NCBI GenBank assembly: GCA_019426215.1
Contig: CM033402.1
Coordinates: 25,641,102 to 25,705,101 of the forward strand
Source of the DNA: Buddleja alternifolia
Lineage: Eukaryota > Streptophyta > Magnoliopsida > Lamiales > Scrophulariaceae
DNA length: 64,000 bases
Direction: 5' to 3'
The position numbers and the translations under genes are program-made. This document shows, piece by piece, positions 32,293 through 42,272 of this stretch (the stretch's first letter is position 1; each line of letters starts with the position of its first letter). The notes under the pieces were generated by a model. The model was not told the origin of the DNA. It saw nothing but the letters and a program-made list of their open reading frames with translations, and did no database searches.

Positions 32293-33939
32293 TCTTGTCT
32301 TTTATTTTCCAATTCTTGTTTTGTTTATCTTTTGGTTTGGTTTGTTGGATATTATTACCTGTTCAAAGCTCTTTTGCCTTCCTTCTAGTTATTTTATCTA
32401 TGCAATTTTTAGTTTATGCTTGTTTCGTTGTGTTTTCCTCGTTCCTATCCTATGCTTAATGATTCGGATGGCTAGCATATGTTTAAATGTGTAGTGGTTG
32501 ACATCCTGGCCAACACCGTGGTTGCCACTTTTGGACTCAATTGCCTTAGTGGACTCGGGTTTGCTTTTCAGCAACCCTATGGTGATGTGTACTTTACCCT
32601 TTTCTTTATCGAACATCGGGGACAATGTTCATGTTAAGTTTGGGAGGGAAGTACTAGATCCATTGTAGTCATATTTATCCATGTTTTAGATATTTCGGTC
32701 CAAGTTTGGGGGGGGGGGGGGGGGGCACCTCTACATGTGAAGCTTGTGCATTTTTGTGAAATTTTGAAAAAATTTTGGATAGAATTTCAACCCTTCACTC
32801 AATGCATTGAGAATGGTTAATTTGAATACATGGCATGTCTTCTCTATCAATGTGGATTTTAATGACTATACACATCGTTCCTTGCTTGTGGGACCCTAAA
32901 CTAGACTAGATTGACCTTAAGGTGATTCACATATGCACATAAGTCGAGGGTATAGGAGTTGAGTGGGTAACCATTTTGAAACACTTAAAGGCGCGATCCC
33001 GGAATATCAATCTAGAATTTTCACATGTGTTATGAGTTGAGAATGTTAGCTTTGTATGCTGAACAATAATAAAAGAGGTTGAACATTGGTATGACTGCAA
33101 AAGTCAGGCTTCATAGATACTGGGGGCGAAGAGCACCATGCCTAGAATACTGTACTATTATGCTAATTTGAGCAAAGCTCAAGCCAATGCAAGTGTAAAG
33201 ATTAATAAGGACCTAGTTTGGTTTTGTGGCCTTTGACACTCGAGCGATTAAGCCCTTAGGAGTGTCTCTACACTTAATCCTTAAAGCCGTCAGGTATGGG
33301 GGTTATTGGCATAAAGCTCGTTACAAGGTGTCATAGAAAGCCTAAGAGGATCAAACATTGCACATGGTCTAGTCTTTAATGTTTTGAGTTGAAAGTTGCA
33401 TAAGTTAAAGCCTAAAGTGATGCATTTATAGTGGCTATGAAGTTTTCTTCAATTCTCGTACCATGTGACTAATCAAAAGTTGATAGATATGGGATTAATG
33501 CTTGAAAAGTGGTAAGAATGCCACTCGACTATAATGCTTGAGATTTATTACACTACACCCTTAAGTTGATCTTTTCATTGTTAAGGCCTAACATGAGCAA
33601 GTGTGTGACGTGTATATATATGTAAATTTGAGCTTAAACAGATGAATTCATACCAATGTGTTTTATTAATCATATTGATTTGCGTTGATTGATCGGGGTT
33701 CAAAATCTTTCGATTTTGTGGGTATATCGTCTGCAAACCCTCACGAGACTATAACTCGTCCTTTGAGGTAACTCAAGGGTTCAAAAGCTTGTTGCATCCG
33801 CTAAATGCAACCGTGTACTCCACGAAAGTGAGTTAGGTAGCTTCTTTTTATTGTTTTCCTTATGTTTGATAATGATCTCGTATCTTATGCCTTTTCTTGC
33901 TCGAGGTCGAGCAATTGATAAGTTTGGGGGGGGGGGGGT
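32293..33939 (+). other. Athila 3' untranslated region with three PPT-like tracts
   Basis: No gene is seen over 1.6 kb. AAGTTTGGG occurs three times: 32635 (AAGTTTGGGAGGGAAG), about 32702 (followed by a run of about 20 G) and about 33920 (followed by a run of about 13 G). The last lies directly before the 3' LTR start and is the expected polypurine tract. The first two, 1.3 kb upstream, look like secondary tracts. Long G runs are also prone to sequencing length error. Confidence 0.7.
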
Positions 33940-35315
33940 TGATAGGAGTCGTTTTTGCATGAGTTTTTAGGCCTTTTTAGTGACAATTCAGGCCCGTATA
34001 TAGTTCATTTCGTGCCATTTGTGCGTTCAATTTGTGTGTAAAGTGATTTCAGGTAGTAAGCGACGATGGACGAAGAAAAGGGCAAAAAGACGACTCATTT
34101 ATCCAACTCTACTCAAGGCTTCGCAGTGAGGCGCCCAGGCGCGATCCTAGCAGACAGAAGTCAGGCTTCGCAGAGCCACACCTAGGCGTCTGAACACCCG
34201 CGCCTAGGCGCCATACCTCCCACGCCTGGGCGCCTCCATTCTCCACACCTGGGCGCCCTTGAGCTTTTGCCCCAAGAAACACATGCCACGTAGGCTGGGC
34301 CTAGGCGCCGATCGACGGGCGCCCAGGCGCCGCGATAACAGAATTCTGGAAGTATAAAATTGGATTTTTCAATTCATTTGAGGGGTTGGAAATCTGGGGT
34401 TTGGGGAGGCATTTTCTGGGTTTTTGAGCCATCATTTCATCCACTTTGAAGGGCAAGAAAGAGATAAGAGCTAAGGATTGAAGTTCTAAAGCAAGGATCC
34501 ATCACCAAGTAATTGAGGGAGTTTTAATTGCTTGCATTTACATGTTTATTTTCATGAGTATGTATATGTTTGTATTAGATTTTCTTAAGGCCTTGATGAG
34601 AGGCTAAATTGTAGAACTAAGGCCATGTGAAGGCCAAATTTATGAGTCAATATATATGAAGTGATTTTTGTATTAATCCTCCTATTGTTTTGTGTGTTAA
34701 TTTTATGCTTTTATTCCAATCATGTGCTTGATCACCATATGCTTGCTATCTTTCCTAATCTAGTCGTTCGAGAGAAGACATGTTAGGGTTCAAAGGAATT
34801 AACACATCATCCGAAACAAATGAGGAATTGCCCCTAGAGATAGGTAATGATTTTCGGGTGCTGTTAGCCGGATTTATCTGGAGAAGCTCTAGACCATTAA
34901 TGCGTGGTTATTGATTAGATTCTCGGATAGACATATTTAGTGAACCGTCAATTAATCATAGGATTATTATGAGCCGAGACATCGGGTAATAGTTAACTAA
35001 GGAGTTTCCACTAAAGCAATAGGAGTCTAATAATTCGAGGAGTAACTCATATATATTGACAAATAGATTTGGTTGTAGCATGTGCCTTAGTCATTTTATC
35101 ATACGTGAGTGTCAGTCTATAGCTCGTTTTCTCTTTTGTCCTTCGTTTATTCAATCAATTCTTGCAATTTACTTTATTTGTATTTTCTTTTATTGAAAAT
35201 CTAAAGCTAAAATCCAAGTCTCCGTGGTTCGACAACCCGGACTTATTTTGTCCACTTTTATTACTACCACGACTAGTACACTTGCTACAAAAGCACGTTA
35301 GGTTCTAGCGTGTCA
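33940..35315 (+). repeat. Athila 3' LTR
   Basis: TGATAGGAGTCG...TCTAGCGTGTCA, 1,376 bp, followed by the TSD AGTTC (35316-35320). It matches the 5' LTR at 19969-23306 once the nested solo LTR there is removed. The TATA box is at 34353-34359 and the GC palindrome cluster at about 34130-34335. Confidence 0.93.
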
Positions 35316-36614
35316 AGTTCATTCTCCTCAAAACGCTCTATGCCCCAAACCTCTCAGATTGTGGAAAGGAAAAGGACGAGTAGTTGCTGAGCGTCCAAAT
35401 CCTATCAACTCGTGAATAGAAGATGAAGCCCGAGAATACCTTACAAGACTATAGGCTGAGGATTATGATGAAAAAACTAAATGCTTTAAGAAATTCCTTG
35501 CTGCCAGAAAAGATCAGAAGAAAGCTGACAAGCTTGGTAAACGATGGATGATGGATAGAGCCAGATGGGCTGAAGAGTTTGTGTTACACTTCTATACCCT
35601 TGAAGAACTCGTGAGATATCCATTTCTTTTTTAATTTGGAATATAATACAGACGCCAAGGGATTGCAACCTTTTTACTTCAACAGCGTCAGCATATTGCC
35701 GAAAATGTTAGCGATCTGCCAGTTCACAGGCAACCAATCGAGCGCTACATCCGCCAACAGCTAGCCTTATTCAGTCAAGACGGACGCTATGTGTTTCACC
35801 CCCGTCAAGCGTTTGTTCAGCGCAAATTTCTAGATTTGAACGAAGAAGCCCCCACTAGTAAACAATCGTTTCTTCCAGAACAAAGTGAAATTCATGTCGA
35901 TGTTACAAATGAGCACGCTGAGTTTGCTGAACTCCACAAAGACAGAAGAGCAGTGATAGAAAATGCACAAGCGTTGGATATCACTTTCAACCACTATTTA
36001 GGGCTGAGCGACTTCCGAGGATACAATCTTCACCCTGTGCTCTTTTGTGAACAGAACATTCAAGTGGCCAAGATGATATAGCTGATTAGGCCAGTGGACC
36101 AAGAAGCAGCTCAAGCGCTGATGCCATTTATTTTGGACTTCTACAACTCTTATACTTCAGGAGTTGATCTGCTAAAAGGAGTGCAACTTGCACTAAGTAA
36201 TGAAGAGCGCGAAGACGTTATTTTTTTCATCCCACAGACAAACCTGAATAGTACAAGGCACATAATGGAAGCAATTGGCCCACTCTGGGTCATACCTGTT
36301 TAGAGTCCAGCGCCTCAAATTGAAGTTGTTGCAATAGAAGAAGAACAAACTCCTGCTGTGGAATCCGTTCAACCCACAGATGCTGATATGCAAGATTTTA
36401 TCCCTAGCGCTCCAACAGTCGAGGTTCCACTTGAGGAACAAGTTGTTCAAATTGACTTCGCAACTCAGACGCTCGACTCAACGATAGAAGAGGTTCACGC
36501 TGACTTAGTCGCACAGCCTGCAGAGCCTATTATTAGAGACAAATTTAAAGACAAAGCCCCAGCAGTCTCAAGCTCTCACGGACCTGAGCGTTCATCTTTC
36601 GATTCATCAGATTC
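35316..36614 (+). pseudogene. Sirevirus third ORF, copy B, 3' part
   Basis: It continues exon 3 of copy B after the Athila insertion, in one frame throughout. Stops occur near 35413, 35450, 35632, 36079 and 36301, all single codons with no frame change. Recognisable segments are KKADKLGKRWMMDRARWAEE (near 35521), matching copy A near 10050, and QRKFLDLNEE near 35818. The tail is Ser/Glu-rich (36358-36614). It ends where the LTR of copy D begins at 36615. GATTC at 36610-36614 should be the left TSD of D; the right copy lies outside the window. Confidence 0.8.
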
Positions 36615-38191
36615 TGTTAGGAATTTCATGTTAGATGTTTTGATGATGAAAATTAGGAATTTATGTTAGACCCCAAAATATGTAAGTTTGATTTGAGTAG
36701 AAATCATGTATAAGCTTTGAAGCGTTAGATTTGTAATAGGCTTTATAGGCTTCGTTTTGTTTTATTCTAGATTGTTAGGCTAAGTAGTCTTAGGCTGTGC
36801 GTCTGATGAATTCTGAGTGAGCTTATCAGTAGTTAAGTTTGAAGTCTCAAGCGCCTGAAGTCTGAATGAAGATGAAGTTTCCAAGCGTCTAAATATCCAT
36901 CTATATCAAGCGTTACCTTATAGGGCAGAAGCAATTCAAGGATGGATAAGCGTCTATCAATGATGGATTTCACCAGAATTTATTTCCACATCCAGAAGGA
37001 GTTTAATGCAATTATTCTCAGTGCATTAAATACCAACGGGTATTTAATTCAAATGCATTAAATGCTGATAAGAGCATTAAATGTGATAAGCACTTTCATA
37101 TGTATGGAGAAACCACCCTATTGGACTGTCAACTTTTCACAGACTGCAGCACCAACTTTTGTGCAACAGATTTTCAGAAAAAAGGACAAAAGTGGTTCAC
37201 TCGCGGAAGTGAGAGACACACGCCTGTGCATATGTCAAACAGACACTTTTTCCAAGAATACCTATAAATAGGACTTCAACAACAAGCCAAAAACTACGAT
37301 CAATTCCAAGCCAAATTGTTGTTGCATTGAAATCTCATTCCTTAAAATCTTAGAAAAGCCAGAATATTCAAGAAAATATTCTTCTTGCTTTTCTTCAATT
37401 CCTGAGACAGTCAACCAATACCTCAAACATTCTTTTTGAAGAAACCCACATTACTATTGAGATATTCCCAAGTTGTTTGAACTTCATCAAAATCAAACAA
37501 ACCGTCTAGAAAAACCCCATCCAAGCCTCGCGATCTGTGTGAAGTCGAAGTTGGATACTTGCATTATTTCTGGGTGAAAGAAGCAAGGGGATTGAAGTGA
37601 TTTGGAGCAGAAATCTGTGTGATCAAATAGCTCAAGTCATCAACATCCATCTCTCCCTAATTTGTAGAAGTTTCTGTGTGATTCCTGGAGAACCATCTTA
37701 CTGGATTGCCTCCAAGTGTTCAAGGAGAAGAAGGACGTAGTTGGGATTACACCACCCAACGAACCTTACAAATATCGTGCTCTTTACTTTACAGTCATTC
37801 TTCATATTATTATATCTTTGTATAAATCTGTTAAGTAAAACTTAAGTGAACGCTAAGCAACTAAAACACTTTCTTGTGACGCTAAAGCTTTCAAAAGAGA
37901 AGACTCTAAAATTATTCCGCTGTGCTAACACTGATTAAAGAACTGAACACTTAAACCTATTGGATTAAAGTATTCAAATCTTAAAGTCTAAGTTAACTTT
38001 CTAAAACAGCCTTCATCAGACGCTTAGCCTAAGTGTCTATATTTAAAGTAAACGCTTAGTTGAGCATCTACATTTCAAGCATCTAAAATTTTTTAATACG
38101 AATCTTTTTGAAGTCGAAAAAGACTCCAGGGTCTATTCAACCCCCCCCCCCCTCTCTTCTAGACCCTTTCGTATGCCACTTGGGACCAACA
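36615..38191 (+). repeat. 5' LTR of Sirevirus copy D
   Basis: TGTTAGGAATTTC...TTGGGACCAACA, 1,577 bp. The TATA box CTATAAATAGG is at 37262-37272. AAGCG/CGCTT pentamers recur throughout. A poly-C run (38142-38152) lies close to the 3' end, as in the LTRs of E. The start matches the 3' LTR beginning at 63442. Confidence 0.93.
37263..37270 (+). promoter_or_regulatory. TATA box of the copy D 5' LTR
   Basis: TATAAATA within ACCTATAAATAGGACTTC, about 650 bp into the LTR and at the same relative place as in copy E. It is the likely core promoter for the genomic RNA; transcription would start some 30 bases downstream. Confidence 0.7.
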
Positions 38192-38193
38192 AG

Positions 38194-38207
38194 TGGTATC
38201 AGAACGG
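38194..38207 (+). other. Primer-binding site of copy D (tRNA-iMet type)
   Basis: TGGTATCAGAACGG, two bases after the LTR end. It is complementary to the 3' end of initiator tRNA-Met, with one difference (AACGG) from copy E (AGCGG). Confidence 0.9.
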
Positions 38208-38292
38208 TTAAAGTTGAAATTTTTAAAATTTCCAAGCGTAACAGCTTTTTTAGATCCCTTTTCAAAATTTAGTTGCTTTTAATTTATCTTTC

Positions 38293-40368
38293 ATGGCATT
38301 TTCTAAAGTTCCTACATTGACCGAGTCAAACTATGACTCATGGAAGGTCAAAGCTTTTACATATCTTTGTTCATGTGATGACGAAATGTGCGATATTATT
38401 TCAAATGGACCAATACAAATTCTAAAGGTTAGTACCAGAGCGTCTGGAGCCACAGAAGAAACTCCAAATGGCTATGTTGAGAAGCCTAAACAAGAATGGT
38501 TCTCTGATGAGCATTGAAGAGCAAATCTGGACAATGTTGGTCGAAATGCTTTGTATACAACTATTGGTGACAACGACAATTTATTCAACAAAGTTAAATC
38601 ATGTAACACCACTAAAAAAATCTAGGATAAGTTGGCTATAATCTGTGGTGGATCAGCTCAAATCAAGGAAAATAAGCTTTCTATTGCTCGAGAAAAATTC
38701 AACAGCTTTAAGATGTTACCTAACGAGACCCTAGAGCAATTGGACATAAGATTCACAGCTCTTGTTACGGAACTTCCATCATTGGGAATGGATTTACAGA
38801 ACCAATAAATGGTGGTTAAGATCTTTAGAAGTCTACCTAGTAGATTCTTGATGAAGACAACAGCTATGAGATAATCAAATATGTTGGATCTTTTAAGTCC
38901 AGAAGACGCCTTTTCAAAACTCAAGGCATCTGAGTTTGAGTTAAACTTAGCTAGTGACGCTGTGAGTAGTCCGGTAATTGAATCTGGAGCGCTCGTAGCA
39001 TCATTCAAGGGTAAATTGGGTAATAAAGGAAAATTTTCAGATATCAGTGAGGAAGAGGAGTTGGCCTTGCTAAATAGATCCAAAAAGTTCTTGAGATATG
39101 AAAAGAAAGGAAGTAGTCCTAAGCATCAAGGACACAGTTCATATCAAGCGTCTGCTCCAATGCATCAATAGTTTCAAGCGCCTCAGTATTTTGTTCTGAC
39201 ATCCCAAGCGCTTGTACAATACCAAGCGTCTACTCAAAATCTCTCAGCGCCAGTGGTCTCAAAACCACACAATGCAAGATTAACAAATGAACAAAAGATG
39301 AAAACTAATCTGTGTTATAATTGCAGGAAACTAGGGCACTACCAGGTAAATTGTCCTTATCCAAACGTATCTAAGCCTTCAAGGTAGGATTACTTGGATA
39401 GAAACCAATTCAGGAGCAACCTTCGTCAACAAGGTTTGCTAGCATAATCAGAACAAGCATCCGCACCTGAAGACTTGGAGTTTTCAGAAGAAAGTAGTGA
39501 TGATGATGATGAGCCAGTTGATGACTCAGCGCTTATTTGTCTCATGGCCAGAGATGATGAAGCGTCTCCTGGTCTCATGGACAGAGATGATGAAGCGTCT
39601 CCTGAGGTAAACACTGAATTATCCTTTCCTCTTTCTTATGAAGAATTACTTGACAAAGTCAAAGAATATTATAATGACTGTCAAGTTGCAGCCAAATTAT
39701 ACCAAAATCACTTTGATATTATTTCATCGCTCAAAAGTGATAAAGTGACACTCAAAGCAGAATTGCAAGCTTAGAAACAGTGCATTGAGAAAAAGCAATC
39801 GCTTGAGAGTGAAATAATCCAGTTGAAAAGTGATCTTGATATGATAATCAAGAGAGAAGCTGAGCTGATTGCTAGACTTGCTAAATCAGAACAGCTCGTC
39901 TCATCATTGTCTAAAGTGTCAAGAATGCTAGACAATGTGACTAAGGTAACAAGGTTATTTCAGGAAAAGACCGGTTTAGGATGCAATAATTCGGTAAACA
40001 ACCAAACAAATCAAATGTTAAGGTAAACAAATCAAATGTTAAGGCATACAACAAAGGAAAGGGTATTTTCTTTGTTAAAGAAGGTTCACAAAGACAAACG
40101 CTAAATGAACCAAGCGACAATGGTAAGAGGCCAAATGAGAAAGCCAAAGCTGAGTCAGGTAAAGGAAAGGCGAAAGCAAATGATTCACAAAGAAAGGTTC
40201 ATCCAAACGCTCAAAATGCTAAGGATAAACATAACCATTGTGAGTCAAGCGCCAAGCGTCCAGCATCAAAAATGCAACCCAAGCCAGCGCCAAGGAAATA
40301 CCAACATCAATATCCACAATGGTCTAGATCATATTATCGCGACTATGATGATTATGACTATGACTATG
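38293..40368 (+). pseudogene. gag: Sirevirus gag, copy D, 5' part
   Basis: The ATG at 38293 (MAFSKVPTLTESNYDSWKVK) matches copy E. The frame is interrupted by stops near 38515, 38623, 38806, 38872, 39169, 39388, 39445 and 39772 but remains alignable with the 737-codon gag of E. A CCHC-type zinc knuckle (CYNCRKLGHYQVNC) is near 39313, and a coiled-coil region (ESEIIQLKSDLDMIIKREAE) near 39808. A frameshift occurs near 39980-40000. Copy E is inserted after 40368 in the Tyr/Asp-rich repeat near the C-terminus; the remainder is at 54741-54934. Confidence 0.9.
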
Positions 40369-41177
40369 TGTTAGGGAATTTCATATTAGATGTTTTGATG
40401 ATGACAAATAGGACTTCCTGTTAGACTCCGAAAAGTGTAAAAGCTTTCATAGAATGTTATGTATAAGTACCTGAAAGCTTATTTATCTTAGGCTTATAGT
40501 ATTTATCTTTGTAGAATTCTTTAGACTAAGTATGTGACACTAAATCACTTAGGAGAATTCTGGGTGAGTCTACCAAGTGATGAAGGTGAAGATCAAGCGT
40601 CTGAAGCTACGATAGATAAAGATATCTTGAAGCGTCCGTCAAACGCTTTAGGGATTATCCCAGTGCTCAAACTACGAATGGATAACTCAGGCCGAATACT
40701 CAACATCAAGTGAAATGACGGAATTCTCAGTGAGACCATCAAGACAAGATTGAAGAGTAAGCGTCTGAAATAAAGAGAAGAAACTCAGGATCAGTCCAAG
40801 CGTCTGTCCAATACACAAGAATAACTATTCTCTTCAGCAAGCGTCCAAAAGGTTAAACCAACACAACCTACAAAGAACGTAACCTGAAAACTCAAACCCA
40901 AAACTATCCAAAGACTTAAAAATGCATGAATCAAACGGACGAATTATTTCCAACGGAAATAAGACAAGATGCATTAAAAGTCGGATAAGTGCTATTAAAA
41001 TATAAGCACTATAACGTATGGGTAAGCCATTCTTTTGACCGAAACTGTCAGAAGTTATGAAACCAAGAACATGCCTAACTAATTAAGTATACCCAAAGTT
41101 AGAAATGTCTGAACTCAAGGAATGTTTGGGGAAACGAGACTCCAACCGTGTCAAACGGACAAAAACCACCAATACCT

Positions 41178-41185
41178 TATAAATA
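41178..41185 (+). promoter_or_regulatory. TATA box of the copy E 5' LTR
   Basis: TATAAATA in CCTTATAAATAGCTC, conserved in the 3' LTR at 53777-53784 and in copy D at 37263-37270. It should place the transcription start of the genomic RNA near 41210. Confidence 0.75.
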
Positions 41186-41510
41186 GCTCTTTCAACAAAC
41201 AAGTAAAGAGACACACAAAAAGCAAAAAAAAAAAAATACCTACTTTGTTGAAGGAAAAGCTTACTGAAAATCATAGCCAAATATCCATATAAGCTTTTCA
41301 CAAATATTCCAGAGACAGTCACCCATATCTCAAATCTCTTTTTAAGAAGAACCGACACTACCATTGAGATATCCCCAAGTTGTTTGAACTTTCCAAAAAC
41401 AAACAAACCCGTGACCAAAACCATCAACACCTTTCATCTGAGTGAGAAAGCTGGTTGACTTGCAAGCAATATTTTTGTGTAAAAGAAGCTTGTTGAAGTT
41501 GATCTCTATT

Positions 41511-41643
41511 GGAGCTGAAATCTGTGTGACCAAGGAGTTCCGAGATCAAGAGTAACTTGCACCATTTCTGAGTGAAAGAAGCAAGGGGATAGAAGGTCTT
41601 TAGTGGAGCTGAAATCTGTGTGACCAAGGAGTTCCGAGATCAT
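41511..41643 (+). repeat. Direct repeat inside the copy E LTR
   Basis: A block starting GGAGCTGAAATCTGTGTGAC and ending GTTCCGAGATCA occurs at about 41511-41549 and again at about 41604-41642, a spacing of 94 bp. The sequence between is a diverged second half of the unit. Both LTRs of E carry it (second pair near 54110-54240). Copy D has a single related block (AGCAGAAATCTGTGTGATCA near 37606), so the duplication arose after these lineages split. Confidence 0.8.
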
Positions 41644-42140
41644 ATCCAATCTCCCTCTATCTTGTAGAAGTTTCTGTGTGACTCTTCGATAATCATCATA
41701 GTGGAAAACCTCCCTGATAAAAGGAGAAGAAGGACGTAGCTGGGATTACATCACCCAGTGAACCTTACAAATATCTTGTGTCATTTACCTCTTTAAGCAT
41801 TCATTGTTTTACTGCTTTACTATTCATATTGCATACATTCTGATAAAGTCTTAAAACAACTAAGCGACTACTTTCGATTAATTAACCGAACGCTAAGCTA
41901 TAAAATACTTCCGCTGTGCTAACTCTGATTTAGTGACTAAACTCTGCCCTACTTTGGTAAGCGTTGAAATCACCGAGTCTAAGTTAACGTTTCTCAAGCG
42001 CCACATCCAGCGCTTAAACTTGTCAAGCGTTCAAATACTTCAAAGTGATACGAACTTTTAAGAAGTCGAAAAAGACTTCAGGGTCTATTCAACCCCCCCC
42101 CCCTTCTAGACCCTTTCGTATACCACTTGGGACCAACAAG

Positions 42141-42154
42141 TGGTATCAGAGCGG
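42141..42154 (+). other. Primer-binding site of copy E (tRNA-iMet type)
   Basis: TGGTATCAGAGCGG, separated by two bases (AG) from the LTR end. It is complementary to plant initiator tRNA-Met, the standard primer for copia elements. Confidence 0.95.
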
Positions 42155-42272
42155 TTGAAGTTGAAACCTAAGCGTTTCCAAGCGTAACTGCTTGTTCAGA
42201 TCCATTTTTTTTAAAAAAAAATAAATTTTTTTTTTTTATATATAGTCGCTTTAAAATTACTTTAAATTCTTC

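Larger units (their letters stand above)
19969..35315 (+). mobile_element. Athila-type Ty3/gypsy element with two solo LTRs nested inside
   Basis: It is bounded by TGATAGGAG...GCGTGTCA LTRs with the TSD AGTTC at 19964-19968 and 35316-35320. The PBS fits tRNA-Asp, as in Athila. Gene order is gag - PR - RT - RNase H - INT - third ORF, with RT motifs FLDGYSGYNQI and FMDDFSVFG. Total length is 15.3 kb, or about 11.9 kb after removing the two solo LTRs and their duplicated target sites. Multiple stops make it non-autonomous. The LTRs differ by many substitutions and a 24-25 bp indel, so it is much older than copy E. Confidence 0.92.
15817..36614 (+). mobile_element. Sirevirus-like copia fragment, copy B, split by an Athila insertion
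   Basis: It starts inside RT at the inverted junction with copy A and continues through RNase H, spacer and third ORF. The third ORF is interrupted at 19968/35316 by the Athila element and cut at 36614 by copy D; any 3' LTR would lie beyond the window. The piece after Athila (35316-36614) stays in the reading frame of the piece before it once the 5-bp TSD is discounted. Confidence 0.82.
40369..42138 (+). repeat. 5' LTR of Sirevirus copy E
   Basis: TGTTAGGGAATTTC...TTGGGACCAACA, 1,770 bp, with the TATA box at 41178-41185. A duplicated block of about 95 bp lies in the downstream third (41511-41643). AAGCG/CGCTT pentamers are frequent, and a poly-C run lies at about 42091-42102. It pairs with 52969-54735. 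Confidence 0.96.

Noticed and set aside
32703..32724. G-run as telomeric or G-quadruplex sequence
   Set aside because: It is a single uninterrupted run without the repeated spacing of telomeric or typical quadruplex motifs; it follows AAGTTTGGG and fits a purine tract, and its exact length may be a sequencing artefact.
38194..38207. tRNA gene fragments at TGGTATCAGA and TGGCGCCGTTG sites
   Set aside because: They are only 14-18 bases, lie right after LTR ends, and are complementary to tRNA 3' ends, so they are primer-binding sites.
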